From Conoideocrella luteorostrata (lineage: Eukaryota; Ascomycota; Sordariomycetes; Hypocreales; Clavicipitaceae): 64,000 bases of DNA. The notes beneath the pieces are model-generated. The model made no database searches. It saw nothing but the letters and a program-made list of their open reading frames with translations, and had not been told where the DNA came from. Positions 25,058-36,603 of this stretch are shown piece by piece. Position 1 is the first letter of the stretch. Each line of letters opens with the position of its first letter. The DNA lies in the NCBI GenBank assembly GCA_032433595.1, contig JASWJB010000044.1, forward strand, positions 1 through 64,000. The letters run 5' to 3'. The position numbers and the translations under genes are program-made.

Positions 25058-25238
25058 GACAGGACGGTTTATTAGTCTTTTAGTGGCTCGTGATTTGCAC
25101 AAGTGTTGTGTATCCTCGCAAGGAGCACGATGGAAACGATCAGAGAAGTAGACACCCGCTGTGTGAGATGGCGACCACGGCCTGAGAGTTACTTATGTTA
25201 TTCCCATCATGACAGAACCTCGCTCTATGTAGTTTCAA

Positions 25239-25260
25239 CCCCCCCCCCCCCCCGGGGGGG
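25239..25260. repeat. C15-G7 homopolymer pair
   Basis: Fifteen cytosines are followed directly by seven guanines in non-coding DNA. Such a run is prone to slippage and to base-calling error, so its exact length should be treated with care. Confidence 0.85.
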
Positions 25261-28200
25261 AGGTGGTGGATTCTTTTGAAGGTGCTTGGCCGTGAGCCAG
25301 ACGAATGCTCCGTCACAAGCTCTGAACGATCACGTAAAACCACATGATGACCTACATGTATCGCGCCTCTTGGCTGACTATCTGTACATATTTTACTTGA
25401 GGACACCAACTTGGCGAAGACCAAGAAAAGGTGAAAGATTTTCTAGACCTGCCGTTACAGAACTGGCGTGCTGGGGCAGTAGTGTTCTGACGACAGTCTT
25501 GGCCTCGGGGGACAGAACGCAAGACCAAGCCACAAGTCTGGGCAAAATGGAGCATGTCCTTAGTTGAGCCAGAACGAACTAAAAACAGCGATGAGAACAT
25601 TCTTCTTTCGAAAAGCCAAGCATCTTGGGGCAAAACTCATTTGTAATAGAAAATAGACATCACATAAGATGACGGGCTTGAGAAGGGAATCGGCCGCCTT
25701 GGAGACCCTGCAGCAGTTGAGCCCACTTTCAATATGTCCGGGATTGCGGAGTGGGTGGTGCATATGCGTATGCAGATATTGATACAGATGCATGGTCTAA
25801 TTGGACTGCCAATCTTGGTTAGACGTTGCCAGTTATCGTCGCAATTCTGTCCTGTTCTGTCCTGTTCTGTTCGGAGCATGGGAGCCATGGATATGAGACC
25901 ACAGCTGCCGGCTGTGTCGATGCAGGCCCTATGATAGACAGAGTAGCGACGCTCTCAAATGCTCGTGCCTTTGCCTCTGCCTCAGTGTACTAGTCGGAGA
26001 GTCCATGAGAACGGCATATCATCAAACCCCGTTTCCTTATCCAAAACGCCGAGTGGGAGAGAGACGAGGCTGTTGAGCCAAGACCTTGGCTATGGTGCTC
26101 CCCGCACCAGCCCTCGCAACAAAGGAGATTGTTGTGAGGATCTGCCCTTGTGATCTTGTCTGGGAAGAGAGGCGAGCTGCCGACACGTAACTAACTGCAC
26201 ATCAAGAATATACCCACTAGCCCTTGAGCTTGAGACAAGGATACGTGGCTTAGCGCAATAAATAATAGATAGAGTTCTTATTTGTGGCTCCAATCATGTG
26301 CAGCCGCTCGCCTAAGATGGAAGCTCGACTTAACCAGGCGTAGGTGCATTGTGGACTAGTTGTTAATTGATTGATTTGGATGAATTCCCGCTTATGATGG
26401 CAGTGGGACCCGGCGGGTTCTTCTTCTGCCTCTTGATTTCACGATGATTTGTGGTATTAGAATGAACATGCGAAACTGGGCTCACCCTTCCATTACAAAA
26501 TCTGCTGATACTTTAATGGACTGTAAGTGAGGGCTCTCTCACACCCTGAAGCCATGAACGCGCGATGATGCCTATTAATAGCGTCGTTTTTGCGCGGAGC
26601 TGTTTGCTTCACATCTGTCGAGTTGGTGCCTTCGAAATAGCTAGATCACCATGGCAACTTGCCCAAACACCAGCAATCACGTAATTCAGCATCTGGTATG
26701 TATATATATATACTGCTTGAAAACGATTTGCAGACGAGGAGCCGTTCCGAGCCGCTTAAGTCGCTGTGTGAGCCTCGATGAAGCTGTGTAATGCATGCCT
26801 GGAGTCAAATGAGAGTGTGTAATGTAAGACCTTTCGTTAGCTGAGTACCAGTTACTAGACAACCTCGTAAATACGGAGCATAGATAAAGACAGCGAAATA
26901 TAGCGCCCAAGGATTTGAAGAGGATTACACAAATTCTGCTGGCGCATTCATAGCCTTGAACAGACTGGTTTGTTCCGCGACCGTCTCCAGACGAACGACA
27001 CATTGAAGCAAATTCAGCGGCTGGCACCAACAACGCCGCAAGAGCTACCTAAAAGCTACCGCTCCGTAGACGTCTCTCTCCTTCCACTTCCCAGTCAATT
27101 TCCATTGCCGAGACGCTAGAATGCTATTCGACAGAGCTTCTCATTACCAGTGCCTGAGCTCAGGTTCAAACTCCTGCGGTGGTGGCGCAGCGTATGTCAG
27201 CTACCCTGCGGCCAAGACCCCGCGGCTGCATTTACCCTATTCATCTCGGCGCCAACTCTTGGAATGTCCCGAGGTGTCTGGCAATTCTCATTCTAGTTTA
27301 ATTTTGAAACAGAGCTGTCATTTACGAGACGCGGCTGTGAACGGGATATCGGGGCTTGAGCCGTGATGATTGCGCGGTCCGGGGCGGAACATCTCAGCTG
27401 TGTCCGTCACTCTTCTGCTCGCAGCTTTTGATAGCTCTGTCTCTTCGTAGTTTTATTTTGGTGGGCCGCATCATGGTACTCCTGTTGATGAGCCAGCACT
27501 TATGGTCAAGGCATCTTTCTCTCTGATTGACACAAGAGTGAGGAGAGCACGTGATCATTAAAAATATGCGTCTTGGTTTGAACTTTTCACAATTTTATGT
27601 CTCACGCCGTCTGACACGGTCTATTTCAAAGGATACGTTCCTTTCCTGACGGTCCCCTTTTGTGGTGTTTCGTGGATTTTTATTTAAGCGCAGAAGTCAC
27701 AGGGTTCAAAGAAGTCTATAAGTTCTATATTATCTAACATCATTAAAAGGGTCTTGGTATTTTATTCAGTAAGATGTGGTGGCCGCTTGTGCTGTAATTC
27801 CAAGCTCTCTTGTATCACTGTGTAGGTTGTTATTGCCTTTGGTGCTGGGCCAATCTCATCGGCTGCTTACACGTTTAGGCAGCGGGTGGGAGTGTATAGT
27901 TAATAAGACAGGCCTGGCATAAAAGGTACTAATGTACTCCGTGTGGCCTGCACGCTGCCAAAAGGCAGCCTGGACCTATAGTACAGGAAGCTGGTACACC
28001 TCAGCGGAGAAATTACTGAGACCCTTGCCGTTCACAGGATTCCAGATAGCATAAAGCCCAGAGACTCCCCTGAATTGTGTGCTTGGGAAACATCATAGAA
28101 CGGGAATATCAAGAAGGGGAAGGCATCCCTTTGCCATACCAGATCTCATCCCAAAATACCACGAGTGCACCCTCTTATGCAGCCGGCCGTTGTCAAAACG

Positions 28201-28341
28201 CCTAGTTTACATGACGAACAAGTATTTAAAAATGGACATTGAAGCCGTGTACTGACGCTTCTTTTCGGACATCCTCACCGACCAACAAGTCGGGCCGACC
28301 TCCATTTGCTCCGACAGTGAAGAGAAACTCATTAGGAATAA

Positions 28342-28354
28342 CCCCCCCCCCCCC
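28342..28354. repeat. C13 homopolymer in ERG2 3' region
   Basis: Thirteen cytosines (guanines on the ERG2 sense strand) lie 17 bp beyond the ERG2 stop codon, within the probable 3' untranslated region. Confidence 0.85.
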
Positions 28355-28370
28355 TTCCTTTTGTACAGCT

Positions 28371-29248
28371 CTAAAACTTGCCTCTCAGCAAATTGCCAAC
28401 CATTTGCTTCGCAGTTAAGTGCGTCGTCTTCCACAATGTCGGAAAGTCCAATGTACTCGACAGGGTGTCCGCATAGCCGAAGAACAGCATCGGCGGGATC
28501 CAGCCTCTTGCGTATTCCAGCGCAAAGCATCGTTCCGGCATCTTGTATTGTTTTACCTCGCCACGGCGCAGGTGGTGCATGCTGCCGGCGGGATACACTT
28601 CGGGCTCGTACTCGCCGGGCACGTAGGCCCATTGCTCGCCGCTCAAGATGTGGAAGTAATCGTCCGCGGTGTGTCGGCCGGTATGGCCTTCAGTGCCGAT
28701 AGCAGTCCCTATTTAGAAAAAAAAACAAAACAAAAAATCAGCTTGCGGGTTCTCTCCGGGAGGCTTATATATGCCGTTTCTTGCGCGCTCGCGCCCGTGG
28801 GTATACGAACCGAAAATGATGAGATACTCTGTGATGCCTACAATCCCGTTCCGTTAGCAAATCGCAGGGGGGGGGGGGGGGGCATGTCGGGATACATTCG
28901 AAACGCACTAGCATGCAAAATGTACATGGCTCCCATAGCACCGCCAGCATTATTAAACACCCAGTCCTCATCCACATTGATGTGCACACCGTGCGTCGCG
29001 TGTAAATCATCCACAATGGACTTCACCACAGCCCTCGTGTCGTTCCCATGTGCCGCCAAGGCTCGCCCCGAGACATCCTTGAGCTCTTCCAAGCTGAAGA
29101 TGTAAAAGTTGTGCAGGTTCTGTTCCGCCAGATACAGCATCGAAGCCAGAAGAGCCGTTAACAGACCCAACACCGCGAGGAGCCCGCGGATATGAGAGCC
29201 ATGTGAGGAGCTCTTTTCAGAGCCGGAGCGTTTCGATTTGGACGGCAT
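28371..29248 (-). CDS. ERG2: C-8 sterol isomerase (ERG2 / sigma-1 receptor family)
   Basis: Three exons, 29248-28909, 28837-28811 and 28708-28371, join in phase to 234 residues (yeast Erg2 is 222). A single membrane helix lies near residues 20-42 ([21 protein letters not shown]). Conserved blocks follow: [22 protein letters not shown], then across both introns [33 protein letters not shown], and a C-terminal [20 protein letters not shown]. The enzyme shifts the sterol double bond from C8 to C7 (fecosterol to episterol) in ER ergosterol synthesis and is the target of morpholines. The middle exon is only 27 nt. Intron 1 carries a 16-base homopolymer (C in the sense strand), and a 13-base G run (sense) lies just after the stop codon. 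One perfect TACGGAGTA lies about 107 bp upstream of the ATG. Confidence 0.95.
28867..28882. repeat. G16 homopolymer in ERG2 intron 1
   Basis: Sixteen guanines on the plus strand are a C16 run in the ERG2 pre-mRNA, 29-45 nt before the intron 1 acceptor. It may act as part of an unusual polypyrimidine tract. Confidence 0.85.
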
Positions 29249-30079
29249 TTATCCGGTTTGTTTTGAACCAATTGCACTTTGGGGAGGTAGTTGACCCAAG
29301 AAGTGGTGTTGATTGGCGATGAGGGAGACTCCCAATGGTATATATAGCCGTCCCTACTCCGTACATTGACAAACAAATGCGCCGGCACGGGCATATCCTT
29401 AGACCTGATCGGCATCTCGAGGACGACCCCTGTTTTGCCGCCCCACACCGCTTGGGCTATCTCGGAGAGCTTGCTTCCGCATGGTGCCATTATCGCTTAC
29501 GGGTAGTTCCACCACCGCGATGATGACAATTGCGAATCGGCTTCCGTAGAATCCGCGGAAACCGGGTGCGAAGCACAATGGAACAATCCCACGGCAATCA
29601 AGGAAGAAAAGACAATGTTATTTGGATTGACCAATTCAATGAGCTATCTCCATTCTTTGTGGGATAAGCGGAGGACGTATAGTGCTACGGAGCATAGTAC
29701 GGGCTCACAAAGTGGTTACAATGACCTTGGCCGAATTCAAGAACGCATAATGATAATACACCATGCATGGATGGACCGCGGCACCGACCGTAGCTAGTAG
29801 ATTTCAAATTTCGTTCTCAAGCGCGCTTTTGTGTCTAATCATTATTATACATACACTGATCTGCCACTGGACAGTCCACCTCGGGATAAATAAATTCAAT
29901 ACACCAAACGTCCTTGTACCAGAATATCGAAATCTAGTCCGGTATTCAATTCCCACCCCATAGCCTCAGAGAAAAGAAAAACAAAACAAATAAATAAAAA
30001 AGATACCGTTGCTTACATGCACTTGTGCTGCGGTCATGCACGACGCCGTCTCGTCCTGCTTCTGGCTATCCAAATTAAC
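29249..30079. other. Intergenic spacer
   Basis: This 831-bp spacer holds the ERG2 promoter and the 3' region of IES1. A perfect TACTCCGTA lies at 29355-29363. No gene is seen. Confidence 0.6.
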
Positions 30080-32058
30080 TCACTCTACGTCTGAGTCACC
30101 CAGGACTTCTGTCTTGTCTGGGTCTTCACCATCGTCATCTCCGTCATCTATCAAGGCAGTCTCTTCCATGTCCGCGTCTCCCATGGTGATGTCGCCGTTA
30201 ACATCGCCATTCTTATCTGCATCATCCAACTCTTCGCCAGTATTGTTCTGATCCTTGGCCTTTCCCTTTGCCTTGGGATTCTTGATAGCTGCAATCACGC
30301 CAAGATCAGATTCGTGCCCTGCCCACCGGGCAAGACGTCGCGAGCTTCGCCTGAGGGCTGCCGCATATGTGCTGACTTCTTCACCGTAGTCATCAGCCTC
30401 AGACACTAGTAGACATAGACCACCGAGTCCTTTCTCTCGGAATATAGCAGTCTTGTCTTTGCTAGAGATGTTGCGAGCGACAACATCATCGCCGTCACTA
30501 TCTTCAAACGGATCGTCTTGAGCCTGTGTTCTTATGAATGCCCTATATATGGCACCTTCCCTATGTCTGCTCTTGCGACTCCTATGGTGCTGTTTCCGTA
30601 GACCACGGTCGAGGATATAGTCGACGCGTTCATTGCGATTTCTCTCGACAGCAAGCTGGTGTGCTGTTGGAGGTCGAGGTTTTCGTGAACTGACGCCTTC
30701 TGAGCCATGCCGTGCCGGAGATGATCCTTCGAAGATTTGATATTTCAGTCCCAGTCCTCGCCGGCCAGTGCCTCTTCCCATGGCACGCGGAGGTGGAGTT
30801 GATCTTGTGCTCTCTCTGTCCGAATCTTGTTTGGATGGACGTATGCGAGGTAGGATTGTTGAATTGTCGTCATTGTTGGCTGCGCGTTTGCCGCGCTTGG
30901 TCTCTCTCTCATTCAGATACGCCTGGTCCATCTCGAGAATCTTGGCTCGCGTCTTCTGTTTCTCACTTCCGAACTCGACTTCCAATGGGCTGTCTACGTT
31001 TTCTTTGGCTCGTTCCTCCGCGGTCATTTCGATGAGCTCGGGCACACCCTGGTTAGCAACGTCCAAACCGTAGTCGACACCAGCCCCAAAGGGGTTCTCC
31101 TCACAGCCCTCCTCCGTGAAGTCAGACTCCAAGTAGAACCACATAAGCCACAAAAATGCCAGAGCACGAGACGAGCTGCTGTACTGTGTCTTCATGATGA
31201 GGTCGTGGAACTCTTGATGATCGGGGAAGTGTAACTCAGCCACTTTTTGCGCCGATTGGCACATGGAAAAGATAAGGTTGACGGGATTGGTCCGTGGAAC
31301 ATCCCCCTTTTTAATTTTCTCCAATGAGTTTGGTTCTTGTCGGTCCTCGGCACCACCCTTTAGGATGGATTTGAGGCGTGGTGCATCTTGTAGCTGCTTG
31401 TATGCGTGGGCATCCTGATGCGCCTGCAGCGAGGGAATCGCGTGGTATGTTCTGAGCTGTGCTCTCATTTCGGGGAAAACTAGGCACGGACGGTTTAGCG
31501 TTCGTCATCAAATATCTAAAGCAAAAATGATGTGGGGAGATGAATTTTGTACTTACAGTTAAGGGTTGTGTTCATTCGACCAACATTGACCAGCAGACAT
31601 ACCATGGCCATTCCCTTGGCAGCGTCCCGGTCACTCAGCAGTTTGTCCCTCAAGACTTTGCTGGTTTTGCTGCTCCTGGACATGGTATCAATATAGAGAT
31701 CGGCAAAAGTTTGCTTCTCAAGGCCGGGTTTGTATGAATTAGTAAAAACCTTTCGGTCGTTGTCGAAAACCGCCCTAAGAAAGTCGTATTGGATATCCTC
31801 TCGCCACAGCGGCTCGCCGTCTTCCTTCTTCAGATGTCGAATTTTACCAATCTGATGTGGTGCATCGCCGCCCTTTTGCGAAGCTCTACCTCTGCCGCGA
31901 GTTGGTCGTTCGTGCACCTCAGTGGGCTCATCGGCCATTTGGGTATCTTCATCATCACTGCCTGCGCGTGAAGCATTTGACTTGCCATCTTGCGCGGCAG
32001 GAGAGCTTGGTTGCTCAATATCCGACGTCGCGGCAACTGAGCTGGGCGAGGCAGCCAT
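30080..32058 (-). CDS. IES1: INO80 chromatin-remodelling complex subunit Ies1
   Basis: Two exons, 32058-31557 and 31479-30080, encode 633 residues. A Ser/Glu-rich N-terminus precedes IGKIRHLKKEDGEPLWREDIQ, DTMSRSSKTSKVLRDKL and KGMAMVCLLVNVGRMNTTLNF, then MRAQLRTYHAIPSL, LKSILKG and VPRTNPVNLIFSMC, and SSSSRALAFLWLMWFYLE, which together mark fungal Ies1 (Ino eighty subunit 1). The C-terminal half is low-complexity and charged, with RGTGRRGLGLKY-type basic segments and a strongly acidic tail. Ies1 binds the Ino80 ATPase N-terminal region and is a non-essential regulatory subunit that acts in the nucleus. The intron interrupts the conserved TLNF-PEMRAQL block. The gene is divergent from POM34. 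Confidence 0.9.
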
Positions 32059-32847
32059 GGCGGGCGGGTGTATATGGGTCGAAGGGTGCGCGTGTGCGTG
32101 CGCGATATGGATGGAGCAATAGAACGAGTCGAAATGTCGTTCGGGAGAAGTCTTCGCGGGATGCGATTCAGATCAATGCATGACTATGGATGGCAAGGGT
32201 CAGGTTATTGGACGCGAGTGTAGTCGGCTCTGATATGCGCAATCGTGATGAATTTGATGGACAAGCGCGAATTGGACAGGTGTCAGGTCGAAACGAAACG
32301 AAAAGCGAAGTCAAAGGGGGTGGATGAGATGCACGAAGCTCTGGAAACGCAGCATTGCAAGGTGGTTCCAACACGCCATTAAAAGCCCTCTTTGTCCTTT
32401 GGCCAGGAGTTGCATTTGGTGCTGCACGCGCTAGATCCAAAGTCCGAGTTTCTGCTCGTAGACTTGTTGGTCCGTGCCGCGCCGCACCCCTGCATTCGGC
32501 CTGGTGCTTTTCGTCGCCCAGCCCACGACTTGCTCTCACCGTGCAACCATAGATCATCAGAACATCAACAAATACCAAACTCCAAGAGAGATCGAGCATT
32601 GCTCACCGGCCACTACGGCCACACAAAGAATTCCTACTAACCAGCAGCTTAAAACGAGGTAAGTTTATAGACAAGATATCATATTTATCGCCCATTCTTT
32701 ACTTTGGAAAGGCCATTGCGACACGAGGTAAGCCGGCGAATCCTCTCTGATTGAGAACGACAGTTCTGACAACATTGTTTCTCCCCAGCCCGTCAAATCT
32801 CAAACGCGATCCTGTCTTGTCTGTTAGACTCCGTTCCGCTTTCTGGC
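32059..32847 (+). promoter_or_regulatory. Divergent promoter IES1 / POM34 with a probable 5' UTR intron
   Basis: The 789 bp between the start codons hold both promoters. Upstream of POM34 a donor-like GTAAGT at 32659 and a second GTAAGC at 32728, both after the same ACGAG sequence, could splice to the TCTCCCCAG acceptor ending at 32788, giving a 5' untranslated intron with alternative donors. No coding potential links them. Confidence 0.4.
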
Positions 32848-33686
32848 ATGGCGACTCCAGTCAAGTCGACGCCCACCGCGGCAACTCCCAACACAGATAG
32901 CCCCGGCACTTGGAGACATCCTCGATTGAATGAGATCACCAGGCGACAAAATGCCACCAGCTTCACAGAGAAAAACGTTCGACAGATAGCCTATAATGTA
33001 GTTGCTTTGCTGTTGCTATGGTCTTTTCGACTGATTGCGAGGCTCAAGATCAACCCTCAAATGTACGTCTTTCTTCCTTTTCCAACTCAGGCATGCCCAA
33101 CGCTGACGTGACAGTCTGCAGCGTCTCTAGCACCTTCCGAGCATACCTCGGTTGGACATGGCTGATTTTCCAGCTTATTCCGTTTGCTCAAATTGGCTTG
33201 GCCTGTCTACCACTACTTCGCGCAAAGGACGATCTCTCCGACATCCCGTTGACCGCTACCCAACGACAGCTGCTGGGTCTTGCTCCATCGTCAGCTCCTC
33301 CAACACCGGATGCAAAATTTAGCACGCCGCCGCGATACTCACGCACACCCTCGATTGCCGGCTCTGTGGGAAGCAGAGGAAGTTATACAAGTTCACCATT
33401 GTCTGGTCGAGGTAGCCCAGCTGTTCCTGGCTCTTTTGGAGCCTCTGGTTCACAGTATTCGCCGGTGGGTAGCCCGCTGCTTCAGAAGAATCTGAGTGGC
33501 CTAGTGAATGGGCGACGATCGTCGTTTGGATCAACAAGTCCGTTTGCTCAGAGTACCTCAACTAATCTGTTCTCTGATCCTGGCCCACCGAGCCCCTCCG
33601 GAGGCAAACGAACCAGTGTAGGATTGAACAGCAAGTGGCTTTATGAAAAGGGAAGACGATCGTCTGGAAATACATGGCTTCACTAG
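32848..33686 (+). CDS. POM34: Nuclear pore membrane protein Pom34
   Basis: Two exons, 32848-33062 and 33122-33686, encode 259 residues (yeast Pom34 is 299). A Thr/Pro-rich N-terminus leads to the block WRHPRLNEITRRQNATSF, the first membrane helix (about 48-66, NVVALLLLWSFRL), and after the intron STFRAYLGWTWLIFQLIPF with the second helix (about 82-105). The Ser/Pro-rich C-terminus carries SPLLQK and NSKWLYEKGRR, as in fungal Pom34. The protein anchors the nuclear pore complex in the pore membrane with Ndc1 and Pom152. It is divergent from IES1. Confidence 0.88.
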
Positions 33687-34228
33687 AGTTTTCGGACCTG
33701 GCAGGAATGTGTGCCTGGAAGCACGGGTAGAACATGCAAAAATAACCATGAGGCAGGACTAAGGACTAGCCACACATAGACAAACTACGTATCAGACGCA
33801 TGTAATGTGAGCGACTTGGATGGTAGGACCGGCGTAAAAGGCTATTGTTGTTAATGAGAAAGTATATATCTGGAAATTGAAATTGAGGATACATGTTTAC
33901 AACGGCATTTATTGTTCCGGCAACTCTCACACCATGAAGCCCAAACGAAACTTTGCATCCAGATTTTGCTCTTGACACACGGTGGCACACTAATGAATAA
34001 GCCGCTTCAAGTCAACCACTGGATTGGTGGAGCGTTTCTAGGCAATAAATTTGTCGCAAGTCTGTCCCATCCACAGGTAGGGAGAGAGACTAGAGGGTGA
34101 ACCGAGCTGCCCCCCCCCACTCGCGCCGCAAAAACAAAGAGACATCAATTCAAGGAATGGAAAATCAACTCGGGAATATTTGATTTCTGAAGATGGATTC
34201 GACAAATGCAAAAAGACAAAAAACGAGT
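33687..34228. other. Intergenic spacer
   Basis: This 542-bp spacer between POM34 and the tRNA gene holds the POM34 3' region and a short C9 run near 34111. No gene is seen. Confidence 0.6.
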
Positions 34229-34299
34229 GCGTGAACCGGGACTCGAACCCGGGTCGCATGCTTGGGAAGCATGCATGCTAACCGCTACACTATTCACGC
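34229..34299 (-). tRNA. tRNA-Gly (anticodon CCC)
   Basis: On the minus strand the 71-nt sequence folds as a tRNA. The acceptor stem pairs GCGTGAA with TTCACGC over seven perfect base pairs. The T arm has stem CCGGG/CCCGG around loop TTCGAGT, giving a standard B box. The anticodon arm has the 7-base loop TTCCCAA inside a long GCATGC stem, so the anticodon is CCC, reading the glycine codon GGG. There is no intron and CCA is not encoded. Confidence 0.95.
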
Positions 34300-35023
34300 T
34301 GAGAAGGGTGATGTCATGGGATTTTTATTTGGTATTATAGAGGCTATATGCAGCCGCCTAAATATTTGACTCTGTGCCATTTTGAACCCGCAAATTAAGC
34401 ATGACGTGCGTTTTCTTGCTTTGGATTATGTTTGATGCATCATAATGCAAAATTAGACCAGAATTTATGACTCTCAGTCGTCGTATTCTGAAACTATGTG
34501 GTGGAGACGTTCATATTGCCGACATAAATGACAGCGTCACTACCCTGAGCTGACTTATCTGCCCGCAGGTAGGTAGGATACTCCAGACACTAGACAGCGC
34601 AGTAGACAAGATTTTAGATCCTGCAAAGTGCCAAAATTGTCTGACTCTCTTAAATGGGGTTGGTAACCACAAATAACAACCCCGCTGCTCCAATCCCACT
34701 AAGCAAGAATACCGAGTACTGCCATGGCGTAGTGCTCTAACCTTTCATTAAGAAGTTACTCAGCAGCAGCGTAGCATCGGGACGTAGTTCATTGATCCAT
34801 CGTCATGTTGAGTTGTTCCCGTCCGGTTTTGGCCACATGCACAGAGCGATAAACATGTACTCAGGAGACAGGATCCTAAAGATGACGTCAACTATAAATA
34901 CGTCCAGTCCAGCCACCTCGCCGTTGTGACAAAAGGGCCTCATTGTAGACTATTTAACTACCTGATCGCATTTTGCCTATTTCGTCCATCAAAGAAATCC
35001 TCGATATCACCAGCACAATTAAC
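34300..35023. other. Intergenic spacer
   Basis: This 724-bp spacer contains the tRNA upstream region and the promoter of the secreted-protein gene. A TATAAATA element lies at 34892-34899, about 130 bp upstream of that gene's start. No gene is seen. Confidence 0.6.
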
Positions 35024-35616
35024 ATGCAATTCACAGCCATCCTCTTTGCCTCATTGGCATCCTCTGCCTTCGTGGAACTCAGCAAACCCACCACACAATT
35101 CCTCAACCTCACAGCCCTCACCGCACTGAATGGTGAATCAGTATTTCAATGCTGGCAGTTACCGAATCCATTTATAGAAAGCCAAGAACCGGGACTTAAG
35201 GGATCGCGGCAACTGTCCTTGGGAGAGCTGGGTAACGGATCGTTCAACGTCATCCCCGCTCGGTTTGACGGTGGATTCCACCATGCCCCGGCGTTTCAGT
35301 GAGTTTGTAGGGCAGTTTCGTCGTATAAAGCAGTTTAGCTGACACAATCGGGGTAAGATATGTATTTTTTACCACTGGCATGGCACACATAAGTTTGTAT
35401 AAGGGCAAAGAAGAAGTAACGGTTCCAGGAGGAAAACACGGGCTTGTAATTGCTGCCGATACAGCTGACCGCTCCACGCATGGCCATCGAACAAGATACC
35501 CAGGTGCTGAGAATACCATTTCGTTGGAGATTCCGATCCGGGATCCAGGTAATTTCAAGTACAAGGCTCTTCATGCTGGTGCTTGTGGTGCTTCGGAGTC
35601 GTTTGTTGGCATATAG
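35024..35616 (+). CDS. Small secreted protein, cupin-like fungal family
   Basis: Two exons, 35024-35298 and 35358-35616, encode 177 residues. Residues 1-18 form a signal peptide (MQFTAILFASLASSAF). The mature part carries FQCWQL, the motif PARFDGGFHHAPA that spans toward the exon end, then FFTTGMAHISL, GGKHGLVIAADTA and GHRTRYPG, the pattern of a common small secreted fungal protein family with cupin-like His positions. The intron was placed with donor GTGAGT and acceptor GTAAG at 35357 because it restores this pattern in phase; the acceptor is not preceded by a strong pyrimidine tract. The function is unknown. The gene is convergent with the RING protein gene. Confidence 0.82.
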
Positions 35617-35714
35617 TGTGCGATTGAAGTACGGTGCAGCGGCTACTGGGAAGCAACTTCGTCCTTTCTGCGACAATCTGCACCAGGCCTCCAAATATCT
35701 GCAGACACGAGGTT

Positions 35715-36603
35715 TCACCTTGAATGGCTACACCTGATCGGCCACCTCTGTCCTTGGGGCATGTGAACCTCGTACTTCTTCATTCGTTCTCGGTGCTGCG
35801 ACAGGGCGAGGGATGGCCAAAAGCCTCGCGACCCATCTCGATCCAGGACCGCCTGATTGGACACTCGGAGCCCTGTCCAGAATTGGCCCATTCTGTGGTT
35901 CCTGTCCAAATAAGTCAGATAATTATAGTAGTATATTATGAGTTATAAGTACTGACTCTGTGATGGCTTTGCTCGACTTTCCATAATGCTCGAGGATAGA
36001 ATGTCGGCCGTGGAGACATTGGCAGCTTTTCTGCAGTTTTGAGGGGTGCTGAACCCACCTCTTCACGGCTAGATTGGCATCCATCAGTATTCCAATATAT
36101 GAAACAAAAACAGAAGAGATGGGCGCCGGATAAAAATCTGACACCTACCAGAGCGGACAAGTCGCAGACTGTTTTAATAACCAAGGGTCGACGCAGGAGC
36201 GGTCAAACTGATGGCCACAAGGTAGCATTCGAAGCTCTGCCCCCTCTATGAATGGTTCAGTGCAGATGGAGCAGCAACTTTGGTCTTTAGCTGATGCTTC
36301 CGCTGCTTCAGAGGAATATTTGGTCGAGCCAGAGGGCGATTGATGGTTCCGTGTGGGTAATAGACGAAGAGCTCCAGGTAGTAATGTCTTGGGCGGGCGC
36401 TGAGCCCTCGATTCTAATTGTCTGCGGGGTCGCAGCGACAAGATCCCTACTCTCTTCAAGACCCAAATGGTTATGCCTATCGCGACTATGAAGGCGAGGA
36501 AAAACCAAGGGGATGGCCCATTACTGTTGGAGTTGCCTACATGGGAAATCGCTGTGTTGGTTGGTGTGCTTGGCCCAGCTGATTTGTTTGAAGGTTGGTC
36601 CAT
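35715..36603 (-). CDS. Membrane-anchored RING finger protein (putative E3 ubiquitin ligase)
   Basis: Exon 1 (36603-36149) is firm. It encodes a short Ser/Thr/Asn-rich N-terminus, one transmembrane helix at about residues 32-49, a basic linker, and a RING domain at about 111-152: Cys 111, 114, 129, His 131, Asp 134, Cys 137, 149, and the final Cys created by splicing at the GTAGGT donor. Position 134 is Asp where RING-H2 proteins usually have His; Asp can act as a zinc ligand. The 3' part is less sure. A phase-consistent model uses exons 36048-35953 and 35901-35715 and gives 245 residues, with a C-terminal basic helix (SQHRERMKKYE) like those that follow the RING in related fungal proteins. 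The likely role is substrate ubiquitination at an endomembrane. Confidence 0.75.

Larger units (their letters stand above)
25058..28370. other. Gene-free 3.3-kb stretch
   Basis: No gene is supported. The stretch holds a C15-G7 homopolymer pair (25239-25260), a short CCTGTTCTGT tandem repeat near 25849, several TATATA tracts near 26700, and A+T-rich segments around 27550-27780. Open frames are below about 115 codons and without domain content. Confidence 0.55.

Noticed and set aside
27161..27190. GGTTCAAACTCC resembling a tRNA B box
   Set aside because: No matching A box, acceptor stem or anticodon arm can be folded around it.
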